Assembly (NCBI RefSeq): GCF_036421915.1
Contig: NZ_JAZGOM010000005.1
Source: Georgenia_A wangjunii
GTDB taxonomy: Bacteria > Actinomycetota > Actinomycetes > Actinomycetales > Actinomycetaceae
DNA: 64,000 nt
Reading direction: 5' to 3' (one strand)
The notes beneath the pieces are model-generated. The model made no database searches and was not told the origin of the DNA. It saw only the letters and a list, made by a program, of their open reading frames with translations. Below, one piece after another: positions 24,421 through 33,595 of the stretch. The position numbers and the translations under genes are program-made. Numbering within the stretch: position 1 is the stretch's first letter; each line of letters begins with the position of its first letter.

Positions 24421-26628
24421 TCAGTATGCGCGCACGACGCGCCACGGGACGGACGATTCCGGCGCCGGCACGGCGGAGCCCGCGGCGGTGGAAGCGGCGG
24501 TCGGCGCGCCGGTCGGCGCGTCCGCGGCGCCGCCGGTGCCCTCCTCGGTCGCGACACCGTCCGCAGGCTCGCCCGTGGCTCCGTCGGTGCCCTCCGTCGC
24601 CGCTCCCCCGGCCGTGGGCTCCTCCGGGTCGGCCGACCGTGCGGCGGGACGCTCGGGGAAGGCGTACCAGGGCCCGAGCTGGACCGAGGCATCCATGCCG
24701 ACGCTGACCACCCGGTAGTCGAGCGCCCGCCCCGTGACGGCGTCCATCCGCAGGACGGTCAGCTCGGCGGTGCCGTTGAGCGGGCCGATCGTCGCGCCGC
24801 CGCTCACCGCCCCCGCGGTGCTCGAGCCGACGTAGCGCACGCCGAGCCCGTGCACCTCGGGCCCCTCCCGGCGGTGCCAGTGGCCCGACAGCGCCAGGGG
24901 CGCGCACCCGCGCTCGAGCGCCGGGAAGGCGCCGCGCGGGTTGTGGACGAGCAGGAGGTCGACGCCGTCGTCACCGGCCTCGCACGCGACGTCGGCGAGG
25001 CGCTCGCCCATCTCCGGGACGGTCTCCTCCCGCTCGGGGGCGGTGCCCTCCCCGATGGCCGTGAGGGTGGGGTCGGTGTCTCCGAGGATCCGCAGGCCCG
25101 CCACCTCGACGACCCCGCCGTCGAGCACCGTGTAACCGGCGTCGCGCAGCTGGTCGGCGGTGAGGACGCTGTCGTGGTTACCGGTGGCGACGACGGCCTG
25201 GACCCCGTCGGGGATCGCCTGGGCGAAGGCGTTGACGCAGTAGGACTCGACGCTCGTGCCGCTCATGACCGTGTCGCCCGTGTCGAGGAAGGCGCTGGCC
25301 TCGCTCAGGCGCAGGAGGTCGCCGATGACGTCCGCCATGCCGATGTTGCAGTGCAGGTCCGTCGCCATGACGAACGTGACCGGCTCCGGCTCGGGCGTCG
25401 GGCTGGGCGAGGGGCTCGGGGTCTGCTCGGTCGGCACCTCGGTGGAGCCGCCCGTCGGCGTCGCGCCGTCCGCCGGTGTCGCGCCGTCCGCCGGCGTCGC
25501 GCCGTCCGCCGGCGTCGCGCCGTCCGTCGGCGTGGCACCGTCCGCCGGCGCATCCCCCGGGCTCCCGCCCGGCTCTTCCGCTCTGACGTCGATGCCCCCG
25601 TCCGTGCCGTCGTCGGCGTCGGTGCCACCACCGGCGCCTCCTCCGTCGTCCGGCGCCGTCGGCGTCTCGGTGGCGAGGGCCGGGTCGGGCCGCGCGTCGC
25701 GCCGCGGGGCCAGGGGCGCGGCGTCGTCCGCGTAGGCGCTGGCGAGGTTGCCCTGCACCTGCGCGTAGAAGTCCTCGTTCTCGTTGTAGGCCTCGACGAC
25801 GTAGCCGCCGTAGACGTTGAGGAGCGTCGCGAGGCGCCCGGTGAGACGGACCTCCTCGAGCGGTGTCCCCGCGAACGCCGGCATCCGCTGGCCGTCGGGC
25901 CGGCCGTCGCCGGTGAGGGCGTCGACCTGGACCACCCCGACGGCGAGGACGAGCGCGCCGACGAGCGGTCCGACGCCCCGTCGGGTCAGTGCCTGGCGTA
26001 CCTCCGCCCGCAGGAGCCCACGCGAGGCTAGCCGGGCGGCGGCGATGAGGACGAGGATGAGGGACCAGGCGACGACCGTGCGGCCCACCGCGTCGTCGAC
26101 GAGCCGTTGCGTGGCTTCCGCGACGGCCGCCTCCGGGGCCGCGAAGAACTGGGTGTACGCCGCCAGGTCGTTCGCGAGGCCCGTGACCGAGCTCGTCGGC
26201 ACGGCGGTCAGCTCGGCAGGGATCTCGTGGACGACGACCTCCACCCCGAGCGGCCCCGGCAGCGGTGAGTCGATGATGATCGAGCCGAGCGGGCCGAGGT
26301 CGACGGCGACGCGGGAGTCCGCGCTCACCGCGTAGTCGGCCACGTGCGGACCGAGGGAGGACTGCGCGGTGGCGGTGAGGACACCGAACGCCGCGGACGG
26401 CAGGAACGTGAGGACCATGGCGAGGATGGTGCGCAGGACCCGCCGCGTCGTCGTCGTCTGCCGGTGCCACCACGTCCACCGGGGCAGCCGCCGACGGCGC
26501 GTGGGCGCCCCGGCGCCCCCGTCGGGCGCGGTGCCGTCGACGAGGGCCTGGTCGCCGTCGTGGCCGGCCACCGGCGCGCCGCCGTCGGCGTGCTCCCGGG
26601 CCGGGCCGTCCGGTGTGTGCTGGCTCAT
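24421..26628 (-). CDS. membrane metallophosphoesterase
   Basis: 735 residues. Residues 1-65 are cytoplasmic and basic near the membrane (TRRRRLPRW). Hydrophobic segments lie near 67-88 (ILAMVLTFLPSAAFGVL), 186-207 and 222-238. A disordered Gly/Asp/Pro linker follows, with five tandem DGATPA/T units. The calcineurin-like phosphoesterase domain has the metal motifs in order: DLHCN, GDTVMSG, GNHDS, VHNPR and SGHWHR. The catalytic domain should be outside the membrane if the topology has three crossings. The substrate is unknown. A low-complexity Gly/Thr/Ala tail ends the protein. Confidence 0.9.
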   Translation of the reverse strand: MSQHTPDGPAREHADGGAPVAGHDGDQALVDGTAPDGGAGAPTRRRRLPRWTWWHRQTTTTRRVLRTILAMVLTFLPSAAFGVLTATAQSSLGPHVADYAVSADSRVAVDLGPLGSIIIDSPLPGPLGVEVVVHEIPAELTAVPTSSVTGLANDLAAYTQFFAAPEAAVAEATQRLVDDAVGRTVVAWSLILVLIAAARLASRGLLRAEVRQALTRRGVGPLVGALVLAVGVVQVDALTGDGRPDGQRMPAFAGTPLEEVRLTGRLATLLNVYGGYVVEAYNENEDFYAQVQGNLASAYADDAAPLAPRRDARPDPALATETPTAPDDGGGAGGGTDADDGTDGGIDVRAEEPGGSPGDAPADGATPTDGATPADGATPADGATPADGATPTGGSTEVPTEQTPSPSPSPTPEPEPVTFVMATDLHCNIGMADVIGDLLRLSEASAFLDTGDTVMSGTSVESYCVNAFAQAIPDGVQAVVATGNHDSVLTADQLRDAGYTVLDGGVVEVAGLRILGDTDPTLTAIGEGTAPEREETVPEMGERLADVACEAGDDGVDLLLVHNPRGAFPALERGCAPLALSGHWHRREGPEVHGLGVRYVGSSTAGAVSGGATIGPLNGTAELTVLRMDAVTGRALDYRVVSVGMDASVQLGPWYAFPERPAARSADPEEPTAGGAATEGTDGATGEPADGVATEEGTGGAADAPTGAPTAASTAAGSAVPAPESSVPWRVVRAY
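25453..25542. repeat. five tandem 18-bp units inside the phosphoesterase gene
   Basis: Units 25453-25470, 25471-25488, 25489-25506, 25507-25524 and 25525-25542 are near identical. On the minus strand each encodes Asp-Gly-Ala-Thr-Pro-Ala or -Thr. Whole-unit slippage would keep frame, so linker length may vary among strains. Confidence 0.85.
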
Positions 26629-26791
26629 CGTGGGCCATTGTCCCCGACGCCCGGCCCGGCGGCGCGACCGTCGGGCCCGCGCCGGCCCGGGCCACCTCTC
26701 CGCTCAGGCGATCATCGTGCCGCGCGGGACCGGATGTGGTTCGCTCGTGGGCAGGCGGGCATGCACCCGCCCCGGAGCGGTCAGGAGCGGC

Positions 26792-28267
26792 ATGGGCAAG
26801 GAGATCAAGGCCCGCGAGTTCTCCCGGGCGGACCACACCCGCTACCGGCAGGCGGTGCGCCGCTGCCTCGACACGCTCGAGGCGATGCTCGACGCGGGGG
26901 CGTTCGTCGAAGAGGACTGGCGCACCGGGCTCGAGATCGAGCTCAACCTCATCGACGGGGACCGGGCGCCGTTCTTCGGCAACGCCGAGGTCCTCGCCAA
27001 GATCGACGACCCGCTCTACCAGACCGAGCTCGGGCAGTTCACGATCGAGCTCAACGTCGAGCCGCGCCGGATCGACGGGCAGTCGCTCACGCAGTTCGAG
27101 GCAGCCCTGCGCAAGAACCTCAACCTCGCCCGTGACCGCGCCGGGGACGTCGGGGCGGACATCGTCATGATCGGCATCCTCCCCACGCTCCAGCCGCCCG
27201 AGGCGGGGCGCGCCTGGTTGACCGACAGCGCGCGCTACCGCGCCCTCGACGACGCGGTCATGGGATCGCGCCGGGAGGACATCGTCCTCGACATCGCCGG
27301 GCCCGAGCCGCTCCACATGACGGTGGACTCCATCGCCGCCGAGGCGGCGTGCACGTCCACGCAGCTCCACCTCCAGGTGACGCCGGGGAAGTTCGCGGCG
27401 TACTGGAACGCGGCCCAGGTGCTCGCCGGACCGCAGCTCGCCCTCGGGGCCAACTCCCCCTTCCTCTTCGGTCACCACCTCATGGCCGAGACGCGCACCG
27501 AGGTCTTCCTCCAGTCGACCGACACGCGCCCGCCCGAGCTGCGCAACCAGGGCGTGCGACCGCTCGTCCACTTCGGTGACCGCTGGGTGACGTCGATCTT
27601 CGACCTCTTCGAGGAGAACGTCCGGTACTTCCCGGCGCTCCTGCCGGAGACGAGCGACGAGGACCCCGTCGAGGTGTTCGCCGCCGGCGGGACCCCGAGC
27701 CTGGCCGAGCTGCGCCTGCACAACGGCACGATCTACCGCTGGAACCGTCCGATCTACGACGTCCAGGACGGGCGCCCGCACCTGCGCGTGGAGAACCGGG
27801 TGCTGCCCGCCGGGCCCACCGTCGTCGACACCCTCGCCAACGCGGCGTTCTTCTTCGGCGTCATCGTCGAGATGGCCGACGACGAGCGCCCGATCTGGTC
27901 GCGGATGTCCTTCGACGCCGCCCGGGAGAACTTCGAGGCCGGGGCGCGCGACGGCATCGACGCCGCGATGTACTGGCCCAAGGTGGGCCAGGTCCCGGCG
28001 GACGAGCTCGTGCTGCGCCGGCTGCTGCCGATGGCCGCGATCGGGCTCGAGCGTCTCGGCGTGCCCACCGAGACGGCCGACCGGTATCTCAACATCCTCG
28101 AGGCGCGAGCGCGGCTCGGGCGCAACGGCGCCTCGTGGCAGGTCGCCGCGGTCCGCTCGCTCGAACGGCGTGGGATGGACCGCGCCGAGGCCCTGCGCAC
28201 CATGCTCGGGGAGTACGTCGCCGGCATGCACGCGAACGAACCTGTCCACACCTGGCCCATCCCGTAG
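26792..28267 (+). CDS. GCS2-family glutamate-cysteine-ligase-like enzyme
   Basis: 491 residues. ATP-grasp-like glutamate-amine ligase fold: LEIELNLIDGDRAPFFGNAE near residues 50-70, then QFTIELNVEPRR, with acidic metal ligands (E in EIELN, E in ELNVEP), and CTSTQLHLQVTP and GANSPFLFGHHL. This long actinobacterial branch is annotated glutamate--cysteine ligase, but its substrate is not known. Actinobacteria use mycothiol rather than glutathione, so gamma-glutamylcysteine as product is uncertain. AGGAG precedes the ATG at 26792, and it is divergent from the phosphoesterase. Confidence 0.85.
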   Translation: MGKEIKAREFSRADHTRYRQAVRRCLDTLEAMLDAGAFVEEDWRTGLEIELNLIDGDRAPFFGNAEVLAKIDDPLYQTELGQFTIELNVEPRRIDGQSLTQFEAALRKNLNLARDRAGDVGADIVMIGILPTLQPPEAGRAWLTDSARYRALDDAVMGSRREDIVLDIAGPEPLHMTVDSIAAEAACTSTQLHLQVTPGKFAAYWNAAQVLAGPQLALGANSPFLFGHHLMAETRTEVFLQSTDTRPPELRNQGVRPLVHFGDRWVTSIFDLFEENVRYFPALLPETSDEDPVEVFAAGGTPSLAELRLHNGTIYRWNRPIYDVQDGRPHLRVENRVLPAGPTVVDTLANAAFFFGVIVEMADDERPIWSRMSFDAARENFEAGARDGIDAAMYWPKVGQVPADELVLRRLLPMAAIGLERLGVPTETADRYLNILEARARLGRNGASWQVAAVRSLERRGMDRAEALRTMLGEYVAGMHANEPVHTWPIP

Positions 28268-28292
28268 CGCCTACGCCGCGCTCTTCCAGGGC

Positions 28293-28474
28293 ATGGTCGC
28301 GCTGCTCGTCGCGCTCGGGCTCACGGCCCTCACGCCGGGCCCGGAGCCGCCGGCCACGGCCGGCATGGATCTCCTGCCGGTGCTGCTCGCCTCCGGCCAG
28401 CTCCTCGGCCTGCCGGTGGCCTCGTCACGGGCACGATCCTCCTGGCGAGCGCCGTCGTCGCGGGGCTCCTCTAG
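28293..28474 (+). pseudogene. small two-helix membrane protein broken by a frameshift
   Basis: ATG 28293 opens a frame reading MVALLVALGLTALTPG, then MDLLPVLLASGQLLGLPV. It then runs into arginine/serine-rich shadow sequence. One base missing near 28420 would restore LVTGTILLASAVVAGLL followed by TAG at 28472-28474, giving a coherent protein of about 60 residues with two hydrophobic segments. Either the gene is decayed or the base was lost in sequencing. No clear ribosome site. It lies 25 bp after the GCS2-family gene. Confidence 0.45.
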
Positions 28475-28491
28475 CGCCTCGTCGCCTGGCG

Positions 28492-28947
28492 TCAGACCGG
28501 CGAGGCCATGAGGCCGCCGATCCAGGAGGCGACGCAGACGACGAACACGTAGACGCCGATGGCGACGGCGGCCGTGGCCGGCCACCGGGGCGTGTGGTGC
28601 TGGCTCCGCGCGACGATGCCCAGCACGAAGGCGCCGACGGCGAGGATGAGGCTGACGAAGAGCGAGACGGAGGTGTAGACCTCCTGGCTCTCCTCGGCGA
28701 CGGTGTGGAACGTGATCGAGTAGATGATCTGCCACAGGGTGAGCACCGCGGCCACACCGAGCGCCACCCAGGGCACCCGGCTCCCCTCGCGCGCACCGCC
28801 GCCGGGACCGCTGCCGCCCGCACCGGCGCCGCGCGTCGCGCGGGAGTCGGCCGGACGGCCGCTGCCCGTCGCGGAGCGGCGGGCGTCGCCGGTGGCGTCG
28901 CCGGACGTGCCGAAGGTCTTCGCGCGGGGGCGGTCCTGCTCTGCCAT
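28492..28947 (-). CDS. hypothetical membrane protein
   Basis: 151 residues. Residues 1-55 are polar and Gly/Arg-rich and must be cytoplasmic. Three hydrophobic segments follow: VPWVALGVAAVLTLWQIIYS, TSVSLFVSLILAVGAFVLGI and AVAIGVYVFVVCVASWIGGL. I do not recognise a named family. AGGAGGA precedes the ATG at 28947, which is why the upstream in-frame start is discarded. It is divergent from the amidohydrolase gene over 92 bp. Confidence 0.75.
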   Translation of the reverse strand: MAEQDRPRAKTFGTSGDATGDARRSATGSGRPADSRATRGAGAGGSGPGGGAREGSRVPWVALGVAAVLTLWQIIYSITFHTVAEESQEVYTSVSLFVSLILAVGAFVLGIVARSQHHTPRWPATAAVAIGVYVFVVCVASWIGGLMASPV

Positions 28948-29039
28948 CGTTCCTCCTGTGCTGGGCTCGGCGCCGGTGCGCCTCACCTGAGCAAGAGTGC
29001 CAGGAGCGCCGCCGGCGCACGAGTGATAACACTTGACCC

Positions 29040-30272
29040 ATGACTTCGACGCCCCCCGCAGCCCGGCCCGGCACCTCGGGCACCGTCGCCATCACCGGCG
29101 GTTACGTCGTCCCCGTCGACGGCCCACCCGTCGAGGGCGGAACCGTCCTCGTCGTCGAGGGGATCATCGCCGCGGTCGGCACCGACGTCGAGGTGCCCGA
29201 CGGCGCGCGCGTCGTCGACGCGTCCGGCAAGTGGGTGCTGCCCGGGTTCGTCGAGGCGCACGCCCACCTCGGCGTCCACGAGGAGGGCGAGGGTTGGGCC
29301 GGCAACGACACGAACGAGATGACGAACCCGAACGGCGCCGCCCTGCGCGCCATCGACGCCATCAACATCGAGGACCTCGGCTTCAGCGATGCCCTCGAGG
29401 GCGGCGTGACCTCCGCCGTCGTCAAGCCCGGCTCCGGCAACCCGATCGGTGGGCAGTCCGTCGCGATGAAGACGTGGGGAGGGCGGACCGTCGACGAGCA
29501 GGTCATCCGCGCGTCCGTCTCCGTCAAGTCCGCGCTCGGCGAGAACCCCAAGCGCGTCTACGGCGACCGCAAGCAGACGCCCTCGACCCGCCTCGGCGTC
29601 GCCCAGGTCATCCGGGAAGCCTTCGTCAAGACGCAGAACTACGTCGCGCGCCGGACGGAGGCGCTCAGCGACGGGAAGCCGTTCGAACGCGACCTCACGC
29701 TCGAGACGCTCGCCCGCGTCCTCGACGGCGAGCTCGTGTGGGACCAGCACACCCACCGCCACGACGACATCGCGACGGCGATCCGCCTCGCCGAGGAGTT
29801 CGGGTACCGCCTCGTCATCAACCACGGGACGGACGGCGTGCGCATCGCCGACGTCCTTGCCGAGAAGGACATCCCCGTCATCTTCGGCCCGATGTTCACG
29901 ACGCGCTCGAAGGTGGAGCTGCGCGACCGCGCCATCGCCAACCTCGCCCGGCTCGCCGAGGCTGGCGTGCGCGTCGCGATCACGACCGACCACCCCGTCG
30001 TGCCGATCAACTTCCTCGTCCACCAGGCCTCGCTCGCCGTCAAGGAAGGGCTCGACCGGGACGTCGCGCTCCGGGCGCTGACGATCAACCCCGCGACCTT
30101 CCTCGGGCTCGACGACCGTGTCGGGGCGCTCAAGGAGGGGCTCGACGGGGACGTCGTCGTGTGGTCCGGCGACCCGCTCGACGTCTACTCCCGCGCCGAG
30201 CAGGTGTTCATCTCCGGGGTCGAGGTCTACACCCTCGCCGACGGGGCCCGCGCGCGCAACGACCGCTTCTGA
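29040..30272 (+). CDS. amidohydrolase (imidazolonepropionase-like)
   Basis: 410 residues, metal-dependent TIM-barrel hydrolase. Metal ligands are visible in GFVEAHAHLGVHEEG (HxH), DQHTHRHDD, VINHGTDGVR and ITTDHPVVP (Asp). The end has NPATFLGLDDRVGALKEGLD followed by GDVVVWSGDP, the standard composite-domain signature of this superfamily. The substrate is a cyclic amide or imide of unknown identity. The sequence TAACAC (29027-29032) lies 7 bases before the ATG, compatible with a leaderless start. The next gene (hydroquinone reductase) follows after 50 bp on the same strand. Confidence 0.9.
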   Translation: MTSTPPAARPGTSGTVAITGGYVVPVDGPPVEGGTVLVVEGIIAAVGTDVEVPDGARVVDASGKWVLPGFVEAHAHLGVHEEGEGWAGNDTNEMTNPNGAALRAIDAINIEDLGFSDALEGGVTSAVVKPGSGNPIGGQSVAMKTWGGRTVDEQVIRASVSVKSALGENPKRVYGDRKQTPSTRLGVAQVIREAFVKTQNYVARRTEALSDGKPFERDLTLETLARVLDGELVWDQHTHRHDDIATAIRLAEEFGYRLVINHGTDGVRIADVLAEKDIPVIFGPMFTTRSKVELRDRAIANLARLAEAGVRVAITTDHPVVPINFLVHQASLAVKEGLDRDVALRALTINPATFLGLDDRVGALKEGLDGDVVVWSGDPLDVYSRAEQVFISGVEVYTLADGARARNDRF

Positions 30273-30322
30273 GCCGCGCCCACGGCGGGTCGTGCACCGC
30301 CCGACGCGGCTACCGTGAGGGG

Positions 30323-31390
30323 ATGAGCACCCCCGAGCAGAGCGAGACGACGCCGGAGCACCCCGAGCACGCCGAGGGCGGCACGTACGTGGCGCCCGGC
30401 AAGGAGTTCACCCGGGACACGAACTACATCACCACCCGGGTCACGCGGGGCGCCGAGGACGGCTACCCCGTCGAGCCGGGGCGCTACCGCCTCGTCGCCG
30501 CGCGCGCGTGCCCCTGGGCGAACCGGGCGATCATCGTCCGCCGGCTCCTCGGTCTCGAGGACGCGATCTCGCTCGGGCTGCCCGGCCCCACCCACGACGA
30601 GCGGTCGTGGACCTTCGACCTCGATCCCGGCGGGCGTGACCCGGTCCTCGGCATCGAGCGCCTCCAGGAGGCCTACTTCGCGCGGTACCCGGACTACCCC
30701 CGCGGCATCACCGTGCCCGCGCTCGTCGACGTCCCGACCGGCGAGGTCGTGACCAACGACTACGCGCAGATGACCCTCGACCTCTCGAGCGAGTGGCGCG
30801 AGCACCACCGCCCGGGTGCTCCGGAGCTCTACCCCGAGGCCCTGCGCGAGGAGATCGACGCCGTCAACAGGCGCGTCTTCACCGAGGTCAACAACGGCGT
30901 CTACCGGTGCGGGTTCGCCGGCTCCCAGGGCGCCTACGAGAAGGCGTACGAGCGGCTGTGGACGGCGCTCGACTGGCTCGAGGACCGCCTGTCGCGCCAG
31001 CGCTACCTCGTCGGGGACACCATCACCGAGGCCGACGTCCGCCTCTTCACGACGCTCGTCCGGTTCGACCCGGTCTACCACGGCCACTTCAAGTGCAACC
31101 GGGACAAGCTGACCGAGATGCCCGCGCTGTGGGGGTACGCCCGCGACCTCTTCCAGACGCCCGGCTTCGGCGACACGATCGACTTCGCGCAGATCAAGGA
31201 GCACTACTACGTCGTCCACACGGACGTGAACCCCACCCAGATCGTGCCGGTCGGCCCCGACCTGGCCGGCTGGGTGACCCCGCACGGGCGTGAGGGCCTC
31301 GGCGGCCGCCCGTTCGGCGACGGTACGCCCCCGCCTCCCGTGCGCCCGGAGGAGGCCGTCGACCCGTCCCACACCCCGCTGCGCGCGTGA
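30323..31390 (+). CDS. Xi-class glutathione-S-transferase-fold (glutathionyl/mycothionyl-hydroquinone reductase)
   Basis: 355 residues. The catalytic motif ACPWANRAIIVRRLLGLED (Cys in CPWAN) and the region DYAQMTLDLSSEW followed by VNNGVYRCGFA and YLVGDTITEADVRLF are diagnostic of the Xi class. These enzymes use a thiol to reduce S-conjugates of hydroquinones. In an actinobacterium the partner is expected to be mycothiol rather than glutathione. TACCGT 6 bases before ATG 30323 plus GAGGGG make the start likely. It is convergent with the lipoprotein gene and followed by a strong imperfect hairpin. Confidence 0.92.
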   Translation: MSTPEQSETTPEHPEHAEGGTYVAPGKEFTRDTNYITTRVTRGAEDGYPVEPGRYRLVAARACPWANRAIIVRRLLGLEDAISLGLPGPTHDERSWTFDLDPGGRDPVLGIERLQEAYFARYPDYPRGITVPALVDVPTGEVVTNDYAQMTLDLSSEWREHHRPGAPELYPEALREEIDAVNRRVFTEVNNGVYRCGFAGSQGAYEKAYERLWTALDWLEDRLSRQRYLVGDTITEADVRLFTTLVRFDPVYHGHFKCNRDKLTEMPALWGYARDLFQTPGFGDTIDFAQIKEHYYVVHTDVNPTQIVPVGPDLAGWVTPHGREGLGGRPFGDGTPPPPVRPEEAVDPSHTPLRA

Positions 31391-31436
31391 GCTGACCCCG
31401 CCCGCCTCAGCCTGCGCCCTCCCGTCCCACCCTTCC

Positions 31437-31497
31437 CTCGTGATCATGCAGGAGCGCCGGAGCCCTCGCGGCGCCGGCGCTCCCGCATGAGCACGAG
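31437..31497. terminator. 24-bp-arm inverted repeat (bidirectional terminator / REP-like element)
   Basis: Arms 31437-31460 and 31474-31497 pair at 22 of 24 positions around a 13-base loop. It sits between the convergent hydroquinone-reductase and lipoprotein genes. The 13-mer TCGTGATCATGCA at its left edge (31438-31450) recurs inverted at 37796-37808, so it may belong to a repeat family. Confidence 0.8.
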
Positions 31498-31508
31498 AGG
31501 GTGTGGGG

Positions 31509-33377
31509 CTACTGGTAGCTGACGAAGTGGGGCATCGGCTCGACGCGCATCGTCTGCTCCGGGGTGAGCATGGGCAGGTCCTCGTCGTAGAAGTTCTTCC
31601 AGCCCCACCACTCGATGTCCGGGGCGTTCGCGTGCAGCGTCGCCCAGGTGCCCTGCTTCGCCGGCTGGCCGCCCTGCCCGTCCGCGTGGACGAGGACGGC
31701 CAGCTCGGACCGGGACAGGTCCACCTCGGAGACCTCCTGGATCATCCGGACCTGGAACTGGTGGAGGACGAGCATCTTCTGCGGCAGGTCCCGCTCCCGG
31801 GTGAAGTCGGCGAGCCAGTGGACGACCTCGTTGACCTCCTCCGACGTGACCGTGCCGATCTGGACCATGTGGACCTCGTCCGGCCCGAGGTTCCACTCCG
31901 GGTCGAGCGCGAGGCCGACGTGCGGGAGCGCGAGGAGGTCGGCGTACAGCCTGGCCTGGTCGACGAAGGACGTCCGGCCCGGCTGGAGGTCGAGCACGAC
32001 GTACTGCCCTGCCTCCCCCGCGGCCTCGACGAGCGGCCGCAGGTCCTCCGGCGGCAGCTCGTTGGAGTAGTTGCCGTCCGGGCCGGCCTGCGCGGCCGCG
32101 ACCGTCGCGATGATCTCCATGGCGGGCACGACCGTGTCCTCGGTGAGGTCCTCGTACTCAGCGGCGTGCTCCGCGGCCCGCTGCACCGTGGCGGGCACGT
32201 CCTGCTCGCCGAGGACGCCGAGCGCCGTCGTGCTGGGGGTCCCGTACAGCGCGACGTAGCGCTTGCCCGGGAAGACGAGCTGGCCCCCGCCCGGCAGCTC
32301 GATCCCGGTCGCCGCCGTCGCCGTCCGCCACGCGAACGTCTCGGCATCGCCGAACGCGTCCCCGAGCCCGATGACGTGCGAGGCCTCGAGCCCCGCCACC
32401 GCCTGCACGGTCTCGGAGGTCGCCCGCGGGTCCCCGCCGGGCACGACGTGGACCTCCGCGCCGGCCGCCCGGGCGGTCGCGACGGCGGCGACCTGCGCAG
32501 CCTCACCGGTCGACAGGACGGCGACGCCGGTCAGGGGCTCGGGGATCTCGGTCACGGGCAGCGCGGCGCCCTCGTCGTCGGAGGGGGTGCCGGTCTCGGG
32601 CTCGGCATCCGGCCCGGTGGTGGGCTCGGCAGCGCCGGTCGGTGCGGCGGTCTCGGTGGCGCCCGGCGTGCCGGTCGGCGCCTCACCGTCCTCGCCGGCG
32701 GCCGGCTCGGGCTCCGCCGGCGCGCCGGGCGTGAGCGGGGTGAACGTCCCCGCCTCGAGTGCCGCGACGTGGGTGACCTCGGTCCCCGCGTCGGCCGGCG
32801 TCGCCTCGCCCGCGGCGGTCCCGAGCACGTCGGCGAGGGCGTCGTCGCCCGCGGGCGCCCGGACGAGCGTCGGCCCCTCGGACGCCGCCCCGCCGCCCGT
32901 GGCACCGTCGTCGTCAGCGGCGTCGGTGGTGCCGGCGCCGGGCGGACCGGTCCCGTCGTCCGCGGCGCCCGCCGCGCCCCCGGCGGGCAGGTCGGCCGCC
33001 CCGACGGCAAGGACCCACTCCGCCCCGAGGCGCTCGATCTCCGCGCCGAGGCCGGCGTCGTCGCCGGTGAGCAGCATCGGCGCACCGAGCGCGACGGCGG
33101 CGGAGGCGCCGCGCAGCTGCGCGGCGAGGTCGTCCTCCTCCGCGAGGACGACGACCGGCGCCGACGCGAAGAGGCTCTCGCTCGTGCTGGTCGCCACCGC
33201 GCCGGGCGACGCGCCGCCGAGCACCGTCGGGGCCTCGGCGGGCTGGCGCACCTCGGCCTGGCGGACGTCGGGCTGGGTCTGGGTCTCTTCCGCGTCCGGG
33301 CCCTCGCTCGCCGTGCACGCGGCCAGCGCGAGGACGGGGACGAGGGTGAGGGCGAGAAGGCGGGGGCGAGCTGACAC
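31509..33377 (-). CDS. large secreted lipoprotein with cell-wall-binding-like repeats
   Basis: 622 residues. The signal peptide LLALTLVPVLALAAC has a lipobox (LAAC), so the protein is lipidated and outside the membrane. Residues 50-130 contain VVLAEEDDLAAQLRGASAAV then LLTGDDAGLGAEIERLGAEW and VLAVGAADLP, a pattern reminiscent of cell-wall-binding repeat 2. A Gly/Ala/Asp/Glu-rich linker with many Thr-Pro follows (about 140-275). The C-terminal half has a compact domain with YVVLDLQPGRTSFVDQARLY and GLALDPEWNLGPDEVHMVQI, which looks like a TIM-barrel (glycoside-hydrolase-like) fold with D-x-Q and D-x-E pairs as possible catalytic residues. The function is unknown. Divergent from a DUF4282 gene. 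Confidence 0.75.
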   Translation of the reverse strand: MSARPRLLALTLVPVLALAACTASEGPDAEETQTQPDVRQAEVRQPAEAPTVLGGASPGAVATSTSESLFASAPVVVLAEEDDLAAQLRGASAAVALGAPMLLTGDDAGLGAEIERLGAEWVLAVGAADLPAGGAAGAADDGTGPPGAGTTDAADDDGATGGGAASEGPTLVRAPAGDDALADVLGTAAGEATPADAGTEVTHVAALEAGTFTPLTPGAPAEPEPAAGEDGEAPTGTPGATETAAPTGAAEPTTGPDAEPETGTPSDDEGAALPVTEIPEPLTGVAVLSTGEAAQVAAVATARAAGAEVHVVPGGDPRATSETVQAVAGLEASHVIGLGDAFGDAETFAWRTATAATGIELPGGGQLVFPGKRYVALYGTPSTTALGVLGEQDVPATVQRAAEHAAEYEDLTEDTVVPAMEIIATVAAAQAGPDGNYSNELPPEDLRPLVEAAGEAGQYVVLDLQPGRTSFVDQARLYADLLALPHVGLALDPEWNLGPDEVHMVQIGTVTSEEVNEVVHWLADFTRERDLPQKMLVLHQFQVRMIQEVSEVDLSRSELAVLVHADGQGGQPAKQGTWATLHANAPDIEWWGWKNFYDEDLPMLTPEQTMRVEPMPHFVSYQ

Positions 33378-33595
33378 GTCAGCCTCCAGGGATCGGGGAC
33401 ATCGACCTTGGTGCGGCCGCGGCCGGCGGTTAGGGCGTCGTCCACCCTACGCGGCACCTCTCCTGCCCGGGCCGGTCGGCGGACATCACCGCCACGGACG
33501 TGGCAGCGAAGGCACCGCCAATCCTCGACCTCGCCCGTCGGAACGGTCCTAGTGTGTGGCTGCAGGCAACGCACCTGCAGGACAGGGGAACGACG

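Noticed and set aside
26792..28267. Glutathione synthesis by the GCS2-family enzyme
   Set aside because: Glutathione is not the usual thiol in actinobacteria and no glutathione synthetase is adjacent. The substrate is left open.
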